A DNA stretch of 64,000 nucleotides from Clostridium grantii DSM 8605 (GCF_900129965.1 NZ_FQXM01000002.1:310001-374000); one strand, 5' to 3'; shown: positions 33,423-42,556, numbered from the stretch's first letter. Made by a program: numbers and translations. The notes: a model not told the origin generated them from the letters alone.

Positions 33423-33911
33423 ATGGAAGAATTATTAGCTGTAGGTAAAATTGTAAATACACATGGTTTGAAAGGCGAAGTAAAGGTAATATCTTTAAGC
33501 GATGATGAAGAAAGATTTAAAAAACTAAAAGATGTTTATATTGATGGGAAAAAAGAAAAAATTATTGGATGTAAATTACAACCAGGTAGAGTTGTTCTTA
33601 AAATAGAAGGTGTTGAAACTATTGAAGATGCTCAAAAATTGAAAACTAAACTTATTGAAGTTTCTAGAGAAAATGCAATTAAATTACCTAAGGGCACACA
33701 TTTTGTTGTAGACTTAATTGGTTGTACGGTTTACGATGAAGACAAAAATGATTTAGGAAAAATATTTGACGTTCTTTTTACAGGATCAAATGATGTTTAC
33801 TGGGTAAAAGGAAAAGAAGAACTACTTATCCCAGTTTTAAAAGAAATTGTATTGGATATAAATATAGAAACCAAATCAATAGTAATTAAAAATGTGGAGA
33901 AGTGGCAATGA
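33423..33911 (+). CDS. rimM: 16S rRNA processing protein RimM
   Basis: RimM binds S19 and helps mature the 30S head. The N-terminal barrel opens with LLAVGKIVNTHGLKGEVKV and the C-terminal PRC-barrel has DLIGCTVYDE and the ELLIPVLKEIVLDINIE pattern. The length is 162 residues. AAAGGAGATTAAGCC precedes the ATG. It overlaps trmD by 4 bp (ATGA), which implies translational coupling. Confidence 0.95.
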   Translation: MEELLAVGKIVNTHGLKGEVKVISLSDDEERFKKLKDVYIDGKKEKIIGCKLQPGRVVLKIEGVETIEDAQKLKTKLIEVSRENAIKLPKGTHFVVDLIGCTVYDEDKNDLGKIFDVLFTGSNDVYWVKGKEELLIPVLKEIVLDINIETKSIVIKNVEKWQ

Positions 33912-34615
33912 AGATAGATATATTAACTTTATTTCCTGAAATGTTTCAAATATTTAATCAAAGTATAATTAAAAGAGCTCAGGAAAATAATTTAATAAGT
34001 ATTAAAGCCCATGATATAAGAGAATATTCTACTAATAAACATAAGAAAGTAGATGATTACCCTTATGGTGGCGGGGCAGGCATGGTTATGACTCCACAGC
34101 CTATTATAGAGGCTATAAGAAATGTAAAGAAAAATAATAAAGGAATGGTGATTTTTCTAGGCCCTAGAGGAGAAACTTTTAATTCTGAAATGTCTAAAAA
34201 ATTATCAGATGAAAAAGAATTGATTTTTGTATGTGGTCATTATGAGGGTATAGATGAAAGAATTTATAAACATATAGATATGGAAATTTCACTAGGAGAT
34301 TTTATTTTGACTGGTGGAGAAATGGCATGTATACCTGTTGTGGATAGTATATGTAGATTTGTTCCAGGAGTACTAAAAACTTCAGAATCCTACGAAGACG
34401 AGTCTTTTTATGAGGGATTATTAGAATTTCCGCAATATACAAGGCCGGAAATTTTCGAAAATGAAAGAGTACCAGAAATTCTTCTTTCTGGTCATCATGA
34501 AAATATAAAAAATTGGCGACGTAGAAAATCTTTGGAACTAACAAAAAATAAAAGACCTGACTTGTTTTCTAAAGTTAAACTTTCAAAAAAAGATAAAAAA
34601 TTACTTGGAAATTAA
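33908..34615 (+). CDS. trmD: tRNA (guanine-N1-)-methyltransferase TrmD
   Basis: TrmD methylates N1 of G37 next to the anticodon, preventing +1 frameshifts. This SPOUT-fold protein has KIDILTLFPEMF at the start, the knotted SAM site CGHYEGIDERI and the block GDFILTGGEMA. SGHHENIKNWRR is the C-terminal tRNA-contact region. The length is 235 residues. The ATG at 33908, overlapping the rimM stop, is preferred over the GTG at 33902. Confidence 0.97.
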   Translation: MKIDILTLFPEMFQIFNQSIIKRAQENNLISIKAHDIREYSTNKHKKVDDYPYGGGAGMVMTPQPIIEAIRNVKKNNKGMVIFLGPRGETFNSEMSKKLSDEKELIFVCGHYEGIDERIYKHIDMEISLGDFILTGGEMACIPVVDSICRFVPGVLKTSESYEDESFYEGLLEFPQYTRPEIFENERVPEILLSGHHENIKNWRRRKSLELTKNKRPDLFSKVKLSKKDKKLLGN

Positions 34616-34636
34616 GAGAAAACAACAAATAATATC

Positions 34637-34665
34637 TTGAACAAGGTGTATCTGTGTGATATAAT
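34637..34665 (+). promoter_or_regulatory. Predicted promoter of rplS
   Basis: TTGAAC (34637-34642), a 17-bp spacer and TATAAT (34660-34665), with TGA completing an extended -10. The first base of the message should fall near 34672, giving a leader of about 74 nt. Confidence 0.8.
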
Positions 34666-34669
34666 ATGC

Positions 34670-34735
34670 TTTGTGCTAGTACCAACGGTCCGCTGTCTTC
34701 CTTTTGAAGAGAATGAACGTTAATAAAAAAAAGGA
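34670..34735 (+). promoter_or_regulatory. Probable L19 leader RNA
   Basis: The rplS leader contains a closing AACG/CGTT pair (34684-34687 with 34718-34721), a hairpin TCTTC-CTTTT-GAAGA (34696-34710) and the unpaired block GGTCCGCTG. This position and style correspond to the L19 ribosomal protein leader described in low-GC Gram-positives, where L19 controls its own synthesis. I have not aligned it to the Rfam model. Confidence 0.6.
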
Positions 34736-34745
34736 GGAATGCACA

Positions 34746-35090
34746 ATGTTAGATATAATAAAAGAAATAGAAAGTTTACACATTAAGAAAGAATTACCTC
34801 AATTTAACGTAGGAGACACTGTTAAAGTTGATGTTAGAATCACTGAAGGAGCTAAAACAAGAATTCAAGTATTTGAAGGAACTGTTATCAAAAAGCAAAA
34901 CGGTGGAGCTAGAGAAACATTTACTGTAAGAAGAGTAGCTTATGGTACAGGTGTTGAAAGAACTTTCCCAATCAACTCACCATTAGTTGAAGGTGTTAAA
35001 GTTGTTAGAAAAGGTAAAGTTAGAAGAGCTAAGTTATTCTACTTAAGAGATAGAGTAGGAAAATCAGCGAAAGTTAAAGAACTTAGATAA
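34746..35090 (+). CDS. rplS: 50S ribosomal protein L19
   Basis: The 114-residue L19 shows ELPQFNVGDTVKVDVRITEG, RIQVFEGTVI and the basic C-terminal GKVRRAKLFYLRDRVGKSAK. I set the start at the ATG at 34746, preceded by AAAGGAGGAATG; the longer frame from 34704 covers the structured leader and is not credible. It has its own promoter, leader and terminator and so is regulated independently of trmD. Confidence 0.97.
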   Translation: MLDIIKEIESLHIKKELPQFNVGDTVKVDVRITEGAKTRIQVFEGTVIKKQNGGARETFTVRRVAYGTGVERTFPINSPLVEGVKVVRKGKVRRAKLFYLRDRVGKSAKVKELR

Positions 35091-35118
35091 AAAGAGGGAC
35101 TGTTTAGTCCTTTTTTTT
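35089..35118 (+). terminator. Terminator of rplS
   Basis: A stem of GGACT with AGTCC extended by A-T and G-U pairs, with a GTTT loop, is followed by eight T residues straight after the rplS stop. Confidence 0.85.
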
Positions 35119-35159
35119 GTTCTTGTGTTCTTTTTATAAAAGAATAGGGAGTGTTGAAC

Positions 35160-36002
35160 ATGGCAATAAATTGGTACCCGGGCCATATGGCCAAAACCAG
35201 AAGAGAAATTACAGAATGTATAGATATGGTAGATGCTGTAATTGAGATAAGAGATGCGAGAATTGCTAGCTCAAGTGCAAATCCAATTATAGATCAATTA
35301 TGTGAAGGTAAACCAAGATTGATTTTATTAAATAAAGCAGATTTAAGTGAAGAAAGAGTCACAAATATGTGGATTCAGAGTTTATCAAATGAATTTACTA
35401 AAGTTACTGTGGGAAATAGTTTGACGGGAAAAGGACTTAATAATATAAAACCACTATTAAATGAACTTTTAAAAGAAAAACTAGATGCATACAGAAAAAA
35501 AGGATTAGTTAAATATACTATAAGAGTTATGGTTGTAGGTATACCTAATGTGGGTAAATCTTCTTTTATAAATAGAGTTGGAAATAATACTAGAGCGAAG
35601 GTTGGAGATAAGCCTGGTGTTACAAAAACCAAACAATGGATTAAAACTAAGCTAGATATAGATTTAATGGATACTCCTGGAGTACTTTGGCCTAAGTTTG
35701 AAGATGAAAGTGTTGGATTAAATCTTGCTTTTACAGGAGCAATAAAAGATGAAATAATGGATATTGAAACATTAGCATTAAAATTAATAGAAGTTTTACA
35801 AACTTATTATCCGGAAAGATTAAAAGAAAGATATAAACTAGATGAATTAAGTGAAGATCCTTTAGTAAACATGGAAAATATGGCTTTAAAAAGAGGAGCT
35901 ATATTGCCTGGGAAAAATATTGATTATACAAGGATAGCGGTAATGGTACTTGACGAATTTAGAGGTGGGAAGCTAGGAAAAATATCTTTAGAAAGGCCGT
36001 GA
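35160..36002 (+). CDS. rbgA: Ribosome biogenesis GTPase RbgA (YlqF)
   Basis: RbgA is a late 50S assembly GTPase with circularly permuted motifs: NKAD (G4) precedes GIPNVGKSSFINR (G1) and DTPGV (G3). The N terminus INWYPGHMAKT is diagnostic. The C-terminal helical ANTAR-like domain has GKISLERP at its end. The length is 280 residues. The ATG at 35160, 8 bp after AGGGAG, is preferred to the in-frame TTG at 35151. The stop codon overlaps the upstream edge of rnhB. Confidence 0.96.
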   Translation: MAINWYPGHMAKTRREITECIDMVDAVIEIRDARIASSSANPIIDQLCEGKPRLILLNKADLSEERVTNMWIQSLSNEFTKVTVGNSLTGKGLNNIKPLLNELLKEKLDAYRKKGLVKYTIRVMVVGIPNVGKSSFINRVGNNTRAKVGDKPGVTKTKQWIKTKLDIDLMDTPGVLWPKFEDESVGLNLAFTGAIKDEIMDIETLALKLIEVLQTYYPERLKERYKLDELSEDPLVNMENMALKRGAILPGKNIDYTRIAVMVLDEFRGGKLGKISLERP

Positions 36003-36007
36003 TATTA

Positions 36008-36817
36008 ATGAATTACGATTTTTCTGAATTAAAAGTAAATGATATAAAAAATATAGTTAATAATGAAGTGAAAAAGCAAAAGGATCACACTTCTTTGATA
36101 GATGCATTGATAAAAGATGAGAGAAAATCAGTTAATAAATTAGGGCAGAAGATGGTTAATGATTTAGAAAAAATCAGATTAGAAATTGTAAGAGTGAGAA
36201 ACTTATATAATTTCGATGTTTCTTTTGGCAATGATATATTAATAGCAGGGGTAGATGAAGTTGGTAGAGGACCCTTAGCAGGTCCTATCGTTGCAGCAGC
36301 AGTTGTTCTCAAATTAAACATTAATGATGATAAAGATTTAATATTGCAGATAAATGATTCAAAGAAAATAAATGAAAAATTAAGAGAAGAATTAGCTGAA
36401 ATAATAAAAGAAAAAGCAATAGACTATAATATTGTAGAGCTAGATAATAGAATTATTGATTCTAAAGGGATAGCATTTTGTAACAATGAAGTTTTGAAAA
36501 AATCTGTTGAAGGTTTAAAAACTCAACCTTCTTTAGTTTTATCAGATGGATATGCTATTAAAAATTGTGCTATAAAAAATCATTATGTAATAAAAGGGGA
36601 TTCTAAAAGCGCCAGTATTGCTTGTGCATCTATAATTGCAAAAGTTTATAGAGACAAAATAATGAAAAAAATGAGCGGAAAATACAATCAATACTCTTTT
36701 GAGCAAAATGTTGGTTATGGAACAAAAGACCACATGAATGCGATTTTAGAATTTGGACCTACTGAAATCCATAGATTAAGTTTTTTGAAGAAATTATTAT
36801 ATAATAACTCAATCTAG
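36008..36817 (+). CDS. rnhB: Ribonuclease HII
   Basis: RNase HII removes ribonucleotides from RNA-DNA hybrids. The catalytic acidic residues are in AGVDEVGRGPLAGP (the DEDD set continues at VLSDGYAI and the C-terminal helix). A ~75-residue N-terminal extension precedes the core, as in Firmicute RNase HII with its substrate-binding domain. The length is 269 residues. The ATG at 36008 is preferred over the GTG at 35999, because AAAGG at 35992-35996 then has a workable spacing of 11 bp. It follows rbgA, the standard ylqF-rnhB pair. Confidence 0.95.
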   Translation: MNYDFSELKVNDIKNIVNNEVKKQKDHTSLIDALIKDERKSVNKLGQKMVNDLEKIRLEIVRVRNLYNFDVSFGNDILIAGVDEVGRGPLAGPIVAAAVVLKLNINDDKDLILQINDSKKINEKLREELAEIIKEKAIDYNIVELDNRIIDSKGIAFCNNEVLKKSVEGLKTQPSLVLSDGYAIKNCAIKNHYVIKGDSKSASIACASIIAKVYRDKIMKKMSGKYNQYSFEQNVGYGTKDHMNAILEFGPTEIHRLSFLKKLLYNNSI

Positions 36818-36839
36818 AGGGCGGTTTTTATACCGCCCT
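36818..36839. terminator. GC-rich hairpin between convergent rnhB and yraN
   Basis: AGGGCGGT (36818-36825) and ACCGCCCT (36832-36839) form an 8-bp stem that overlaps the yraN stop codon and begins right after the rnhB stop. Neither strand has a T run, so it may be a weak terminator or a 3' end stabiliser for both messages. Confidence 0.45.
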
Positions 36840-37206
36840 AGAAAGCATTTTGAATTATATTAATCATTAATTCATTATTTTTTTCAAAGTAAACCTCTGC
36901 CACATCAAATCTAAAATCAGTATTTTTTATTTTGTACTTTGAAATATACCAAAGTGCAATTTTTTTTATTTTTCTAACCTTTTTTCCTGTAATTGATTCG
37001 CATGGATAACCAAAGCTTAAATTATATCTAGATTTAACCTCTACAAAACATAGAATATTATCTTTTTTAGCAATAATATCTATCTCTCCAATTGAACAAG
37101 TAAAATTTCTTTCAAGTATATAGTATCCTTTCTCTTTTAAATGTGTTGCAACTAAATCTTCGCCTAATTTCCCTATTTCGTAATTGAATTTTTTGATAGT
37201 AATCAC
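36838..37206 (-). CDS. yraN: UPF0102 endonuclease-like protein YraN
   Basis: The 122-residue protein has a restriction-endonuclease-like fold with the PD-(D/E)xK pattern GEIDIIAKKDN, then CFVEVKSR, after the family opening GKLGEDLVATHLKEKGY. The function is unsettled; homologues are conserved next to rnhB. The start is uncertain. The GTG at 37206 is the only standard codon, yet it lies inside the AGAGGTGATT sequence that looks like a ribosome binding site for an ATC or ATT codon a few bases downstream. The gene is convergent with rnhB and divergent from comM. Confidence 0.85.
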   Translation of the reverse strand: MITIKKFNYEIGKLGEDLVATHLKEKGYYILERNFTCSIGEIDIIAKKDNILCFVEVKSRYNLSFGYPCESITGKKVRKIKKIALWYISKYKIKNTDFRFDVAEVYFEKNNELMINIIQNAF

Positions 37207-37314
37207 CTCTAAATATTTGTTTATAATATATAAATCTTAACTTATTGAATAATTTATATTCAAATCAGGTTTAGATTTTTTTTTATTGTCAAAACTCATT
37301 GAGGAGGTGAGTTT

Positions 37315-38832
37315 ATGGCAATTAAAATAAATACTGCCACTTTTAATGGCATGGATGGTGTAAAAATTTCTGTAGAAGTGGATATATCGCAGGGGTTACC
37401 TTCGTTTAGTATTGTTGGGCTAGCAGATACTTCTATTAAAGAATCAAAAGATAGAGTGAGAGCAGCAATAATAAATTCTGGATTTGAGTTTCCTATAAAA
37501 AAAATAACAGTTAATTTAGCACCGGCAGATGTAAGGAAAATAGGATCGTCTTTTGATTTGCCCATTGCGGTTGGAATTCTACTTGCTACAGGACAAATAA
37601 ATGAAGAAGGTATAGATAATTATTTGTTTGCAGGGGAGTTATCCTTGCTAGGAGAACTAAAGAAAGTTAGTGGTATTCTTACTATAGTTATGGGGGGATT
37701 TGATAATGGAATAAAAAATTTTGTGATTCCTTATGAAAATAAAGCAGAAGCATCTATTGTTAGCAACGCAAATACATATCCTTTGAAAAATTTAATTGAA
37801 GTGATTGGATTTTTAAAGTATAAAGATTTATTGCCTTATAGCAAAGAAAAAATACAATTAAAGGAAGAGGTTTATCTGGATTTCAAGGATGTAGTTGGTC
37901 AGGAAAGCACTAAACGAGCCATAGAGGTAGCTGCTGCTGGGAATCATAATATTTTTTTGTATGGATCGCCTGGGTGTGGAAAAACCTTGTTAGCATCGAG
38001 AATTCCATCGATTTTGCCCCCGTTAACATATGAGGAAGCTTTGGAAGTTACTAAGATTTATAGCATTTCAAGAGAGTATAAAATGCTAGAGGGGCTTATT
38101 TATAAAAGGCCCTTTAGAAAACCACATCATTCTTGTACGAAAATTTCATTAATAGGTGGAGGTATAAAGTTACATCCAGGAGAAATATCTTTAGCTCATC
38201 ATGGCGTACTTTATTTAGATGAGATGCTTGAGTTCAACAAAAATAATCTGGAAGTGCTGCGTCAACCATTGGAAGATAGAAAGATAATTTTATCAAGAAG
38301 TTCAGGAACCGTAGAATATCCAGCTAGTATAATGTTGGTTGGTTCAAGTAATCCATGTAAGTGTGGATATTATGGTCATGAAGTTAAAACTTGTACTTGT
38401 ACTGAATATGAAAGAAGACAATATCAAGGGAAACTATCAGGACCTTTGCTAGATAGAATAGATTTATTTTCAGCTGTACCCTCTGTGCCATTTGACAAAT
38501 TAAAGGGTACAGAGGGAGAACAGTCTAAAATCATAAAAGAAAGAGTTATAAAAGCAAGAGAAATTCAGAATGAAAGATTTAAAAACGAAGATATATTTTC
38601 TAATGGTGAAATGAATGAAAATCATGTAAGAAAATATTGTAAACTTGAAAAGGAAGCGGAAAAAACATTAATAAAACTCTATGAAATACATAATTTAAGT
38701 ATGAGAGCATATAGCCGAGTATTAAAAGTTGCACTAACTTTAGCAGATTTATCAAATAATGAAAAAATCAAAAAAGAACATGTTATAGAAGCGGTTCAAT
38801 ATAGAAAATTTATAAATAATAAAGTGATATAG
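37315..38832 (+). CDS. comM: Mg-chelatase-like AAA ATPase ComM (YifB)
   Basis: ComM/YifB is a hexameric helicase that promotes branch migration during natural transformation in other bacteria. The N-terminal ~170 residues form a Lon-protease-like fold (GLPSFSIVGLADTSIKESKD). The AAA core has Walker A GSPGCGKTLLA, Walker B LYLDEMLEF and SGPLLDRIDLF. The C-terminal Mg-chelatase domain includes the CKCGYYG...CTC zinc-like block. The length is 505 residues. GAGGAGGTGAG precedes the ATG. Adjacent dprA makes a DNA-uptake or recombination pair, though competence itself cannot be inferred here. Confidence 0.95.
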   Translation: MAIKINTATFNGMDGVKISVEVDISQGLPSFSIVGLADTSIKESKDRVRAAIINSGFEFPIKKITVNLAPADVRKIGSSFDLPIAVGILLATGQINEEGIDNYLFAGELSLLGELKKVSGILTIVMGGFDNGIKNFVIPYENKAEASIVSNANTYPLKNLIEVIGFLKYKDLLPYSKEKIQLKEEVYLDFKDVVGQESTKRAIEVAAAGNHNIFLYGSPGCGKTLLASRIPSILPPLTYEEALEVTKIYSISREYKMLEGLIYKRPFRKPHHSCTKISLIGGGIKLHPGEISLAHHGVLYLDEMLEFNKNNLEVLRQPLEDRKIILSRSSGTVEYPASIMLVGSSNPCKCGYYGHEVKTCTCTEYERRQYQGKLSGPLLDRIDLFSAVPSVPFDKLKGTEGEQSKIIKERVIKAREIQNERFKNEDIFSNGEMNENHVRKYCKLEKEAEKTLIKLYEIHNLSMRAYSRVLKVALTLADLSNNEKIKKEHVIEAVQYRKFINNKVI

Positions 38833-38840
38833 GTGATGAG

Positions 38841-39917
38841 ATGAATGATTATCAATTATGGTTTGCTATGGCAAAGCTTTCTTATAAAATTAAAAATAAA
38901 TTGATAGACTTGTATGGAAATGCTGAGAATATATGGTATGCATTTATAAATGAATCTATAGAAGTAAATAAAGCTGAAATTCTTTATGAAAAATTTAGAA
39001 CAGCTTGGAACGTAAAAAAAATTGATGAAATAAAAAGAGTAATGTACAAAGATAATATTGAGGCAATAGTTATTAATGATGAATTGTATCCTGAAAAATT
39101 AAGAATATATGATGAAGCTCCATACATGCTATTTTATAAGGGAGATATTGACTGCTTATTTGAAAATACAGTATCCATTGTTGGCTCAAGGAAAGCGACT
39201 TATTATGGTGAAAATATTACTAAAATATTATGTGACTCTTTTGCAGATAATAATATTACAGTGGTTAGTGGAATGGCTAAGGGTATCGATACTTATGCAC
39301 ATGAAAAAATATTAGCAGTAAAAGGAAAGACCTGTGCTGTTCTAGGATCAGGGGTAAATGTTGTATATCCAAAAGAAAATTATGGATTATATGAGGAAAT
39401 AACTCAGAAAGGATGTGTGATTTCACAATTTTTACCTGGAGAACCTCCTTATGCTTATAATTTTCCAGTCAGAAATAAAATTATAAGCGCTTTAAGTTCA
39501 TTAATTATTGTTGTAGAAGCGTCAGATAGAAGTGGGTCTCTTATTACAGCAGGAGCAGCTTTAGAACAAGGAAAAGATGTTATGGCAGTACCAGGAGATA
39601 TATTTTCAAAGCAAAGTGTTGGGTGTAATAAATTAATAAAGGATGGGGCTTATGTTTTAACTTCTTTGGAGGATGTATATGAAGTTTTAAAAATGAATAC
39701 ATTTGTTAAGAAAACACCTTTAAATAAACAAAATAATGTTAATGAAGCTAGTGTATATTCTTATATATTAAATAAGCCTTTGCATATAAATGATTTATTA
39801 AAAAAAGTAAATTTGAATATAACTACTTTATACGAAGTGCTATTTAATTTAGAATTAAAGAAAAAAATAATGAGAATATCTGGAGATTATTATGTAAGAG
39901 TTTATGATAAAATGTAA
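38841..39917 (+). CDS. dprA: DNA-processing protein DprA
   Basis: DprA loads RecA on incoming single-stranded DNA. The Rossmann-like core holds the signatures SIVGSRKATYYG, SGMAKGIDTYAH, AVLGSGVNVVYP, FPVRNKIISALSS, EASDRSGSLITA and AVPGDIFSKQSVGCNKLI. The N-terminal SAM-like and C-terminal winged-helix regions are also present. The length is 358 residues. It starts 8 bp after comM, so both are in one operon. After it comes a 341-bp gap containing the topA promoter. Confidence 0.96.
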   Translation: MNDYQLWFAMAKLSYKIKNKLIDLYGNAENIWYAFINESIEVNKAEILYEKFRTAWNVKKIDEIKRVMYKDNIEAIVINDELYPEKLRIYDEAPYMLFYKGDIDCLFENTVSIVGSRKATYYGENITKILCDSFADNNITVVSGMAKGIDTYAHEKILAVKGKTCAVLGSGVNVVYPKENYGLYEEITQKGCVISQFLPGEPPYAYNFPVRNKIISALSSLIIVVEASDRSGSLITAGAALEQGKDVMAVPGDIFSKQSVGCNKLIKDGAYVLTSLEDVYEVLKMNTFVKKTPLNKQNNVNEASVYSYILNKPLHINDLLKKVNLNITTLYEVLFNLELKKKIMRISGDYYVRVYDKM

Positions 39918-40160
39918 TTTAGTAATAGTAGATTATTATAAATTACATAAAAGTTTTAATTTAGAAATTTTTCAAGAAAGAGAATAGTAAAAAATATAAA
40001 GTTTTATATTTCTCTTTCTGCTTTCAGGTATTGATATATTAGGATTTCTATTGAAAAAAATTATAGAAAAAAAATCAATAAATTATAAAATTTTTTCCGA
40101 AATTTATTTTTATTTTAATGATAATTAAATGAATATATTGATAAATTGAAAAAATTACTG
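39918..40160. other. A/T-rich gap between dprA and topA promoter
   Basis: The only structure I see is an imperfect long hairpin: AGAAAGAGA (39975-39983) with TCTCTTTCT (40011-40019), and an inner AATATAA/TTATATT stem. No T run follows, so it would be a weak terminator for dprA. No credible small gene with a ribosome binding site is present on either strand. Confidence 0.5.
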
Positions 40161-40190
40161 TTGACATAAGTTAAATTGATACTGTATTAT
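40161..40190 (+). promoter_or_regulatory. Predicted promoter of topA
   Basis: TTGACA (40161-40166) and TATTAT (40185-40190) have an 18-bp spacer. The leader of about 77 nt contains a small stem, GGTTAA (40223-40228) with TTAACC (40245-40250). Confidence 0.7.
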
Positions 40191-40273
40191 TCTAATTACA
40201 GTTAATATTTGCATATTATTGAGGTTAATGAACTAAATTTTGATTTAACCCTAGTAAATTGGAGGGGGATAAA

Positions 40274-42370
40274 ATGGGACAAAAGTTAGTAATAGTCGAG
40301 TCACCAGCAAAAGCAAAAACTATAAGTAAGTATTTAGGAAAAAATTATAAAGTAAAAGCTTCCATGGGTCACGTTAGAGATCTTCCTAAAAGTCAATTAG
40401 GCGTAGATATAGATAATGACTATGAACCTAAGTATATAACTATAAGAGGAAAAGGCACATTGCTTGCTGAACTTAGAAAAGAAGCTAAGAAATCAGATAA
40501 AGTATATCTGGCAACCGACCCTGATAGAGAAGGAGAAGCTATTTCTTGGCATTTGCTTAAAGCTTTAAAAATTAATGAAGAAGATGAATGTAGAATTGTT
40601 TTTAATGAAATAACAAAAAATGCTGTAAAAGGTGCAATAAAAGAAGCTAGAAAAGTAAATCAACATGTTGTAGATGCTCAACAAGCAAGAAGAGTTTTAG
40701 ATAGATTGGTTGGTTATAAAATTAGTCCTATTCTTTGGAGAAAAGTAAAGTGGGGGCTTAGCGCCGGAAGAGTACAATCTGTCACTTTGAATATGATATG
40801 TAAGCGAGAAGAAGAAATTAAAGGTTTTGTTCCTGAAGAATATTGGACTATAGAATCTTTAGTGTATAAAAATAATGAAAAAAATAGTTTTCCAATAAGA
40901 TTAGCATCTAAGAACAATAAGAAGATTTCTATAACTGGAGAGCAACAGTGTAAGAATGTTGTTGATGAACTTAAAAATGGAGAATATGTTGTTAAAAAAG
41001 TCAGAAAAACTGAAAAAAGTAAAAATCCATTACCACCTTTTACTACAAGTACTTTTCAACAAGAGGCTTATAAAAAATTAAATTTCACAACAAAGAGAAC
41101 CATGTCAATAGCTCAACAATTGTATGAAGGGGTAGATGTTAAAGGGCATGGTACTGTAGGTTTGATAAGTTACATGAGAACAGATTCAGTTAGGATATCT
41201 ACTGAAGCACAATTAAGTGCAAAGGAATTTATATCAAATAATTTTGGGGATGAGTATATACCTGAAAGTCCTAGGAATTTTAAAGGTAAGAAAAATATAC
41301 AAGATGCACATGAAGCTATAAGACCAACATATATAGAACTTTCTCCAGAACTTATAAAAGAAAGTTTAAAACCAGAGCAATTTAAAATATACAATCTAAT
41401 ATGGAAAAGATTTATGGCCAGTCAAATGGCTTCTTGCATAATGGATACAATTTCTATAAGTATTTACAATGGAGATTATAAATTTAAGGCTAGCGGATCA
41501 ACTGTAAAATTTGAAGGTTTTATGAAGGTGTATGAGTATTCAACAGACGATGAAAAAAACAATATTCAACTTCCGGATTTAAATGAAGAAGAAATATTAA
41601 AGTGTAAAGAAGTTTTAGAAAAACAACATTTTACTCAACCGCCTGCTAGATTTTCAGAAGCATCTCTTATAAAAACCCTAGAGGAAAATGGAATAGGTAG
41701 GCCTAGTACTTATGCACCTATAGTAAGCACTTTGCTAGGACGAGGATATGTTGAACGAGAAAAGAAAACACTTTTACCAACGGAACTTGGCTTAATTGTT
41801 AATGATATAGTGAGTGAGTATTTCAAGCAAATAGTTGATGTGGATTTTACTGCATCTATGGAAGATAATCTAGATAGTATTGAAGAAGGAAACACTGAAT
41901 GGAAAAAAGTAGTAGATGCATTTTATTCGCCGCTAAGCGAATTAATAGATAAAGCGGAGAAAGAAATTGCTAAAATAACTATTGAAGATAAAGTAAGTGA
42001 TATTCCTTGCGATAAATGTGGAAAACTTATGGTGATTAAAAAAGGTAGATTTGGTGATTTTCTTGCTTGCCCAGGTTATCCAGAGTGTAAAAATACCAAG
42101 CAAATTCAAACAGAATTAGATATACCTTGCCCTAAGTGTGGAGGTAAAATAGTTCAAAGAAGAAGTAAAAAAGGTAGAACATTTTATGGATGCAATAATT
42201 ATCCAGAATGTGATTTCGTTAGTTGGGATGAACCTACAGATAAGAAATGTCCTGTTTGTGAATCGCTTATGGTGGTTAAAAATAATAAAAAACTTGGAGA
42301 ATTTTATCAATGTCCTAACAAGGAATGTAAGCATATAGAAGAAAAAGCAAAAGATGAGAGTAACGAATAA
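40274..42370 (+). CDS. topA: DNA topoisomerase I
   Basis: This type IA topoisomerase relaxes negative supercoils. The TOPRIM domain opens with LVIVESPAKAKTISKYLG and includes the metal triad in ATDPDREGEAISWH. The nucleophilic tyrosine lies in GLISYMRTDS (about residue 301). The C terminus has three C4 zinc ribbons (CDKC, CPKC and CPVC as the first pairs). The length is 698 residues. The ATG at 40274 follows GGAGGGGGAT; the in-frame TTG at 40259 is rejected. It sits between dprA and codY as in Bacillus. Confidence 0.97.
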   Translation: MGQKLVIVESPAKAKTISKYLGKNYKVKASMGHVRDLPKSQLGVDIDNDYEPKYITIRGKGTLLAELRKEAKKSDKVYLATDPDREGEAISWHLLKALKINEEDECRIVFNEITKNAVKGAIKEARKVNQHVVDAQQARRVLDRLVGYKISPILWRKVKWGLSAGRVQSVTLNMICKREEEIKGFVPEEYWTIESLVYKNNEKNSFPIRLASKNNKKISITGEQQCKNVVDELKNGEYVVKKVRKTEKSKNPLPPFTTSTFQQEAYKKLNFTTKRTMSIAQQLYEGVDVKGHGTVGLISYMRTDSVRISTEAQLSAKEFISNNFGDEYIPESPRNFKGKKNIQDAHEAIRPTYIELSPELIKESLKPEQFKIYNLIWKRFMASQMASCIMDTISISIYNGDYKFKASGSTVKFEGFMKVYEYSTDDEKNNIQLPDLNEEEILKCKEVLEKQHFTQPPARFSEASLIKTLEENGIGRPSTYAPIVSTLLGRGYVEREKKTLLPTELGLIVNDIVSEYFKQIVDVDFTASMEDNLDSIEEGNTEWKKVVDAFYSPLSELIDKAEKEIAKITIEDKVSDIPCDKCGKLMVIKKGRFGDFLACPGYPECKNTKQIQTELDIPCPKCGGKIVQRRSKKGRTFYGCNNYPECDFVSWDEPTDKKCPVCESLMVVKNNKKLGEFYQCPNKECKHIEEKAKDESNE

Positions 42371-42430
42371 GTATGGATGTATTCTAAAATAATGTTATAT
42401 AACTTATTTCGCTATTTTTTTATTATTTTG

Positions 42431-42459
42431 TTGAATAAAAAAAACTCATATGATATGAT
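42431..42459 (+). promoter_or_regulatory. Predicted promoter of codY
   Basis: TTGAAT (42431-42436), a 17-bp spacer and TATGAT (42454-42459), preceded by TGA as an extended -10. The leader of about 90 nt includes a CodY-box-like sequence at 42475-42489. Confidence 0.7.
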
Positions 42460-42556
42460 GGTATAGAATAAAATAAATTTTTGAAATATTCTCAATTTAT
42501 CATCAATTCACAATAATAACTATTCAAAAGAATATAATGCGAAAAGGAGTGATAAC

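Noticed and set aside
39109..39315. 68-codon plus-strand frame
   Set aside because: It is an alternative frame inside dprA, which has strong motifs throughout.
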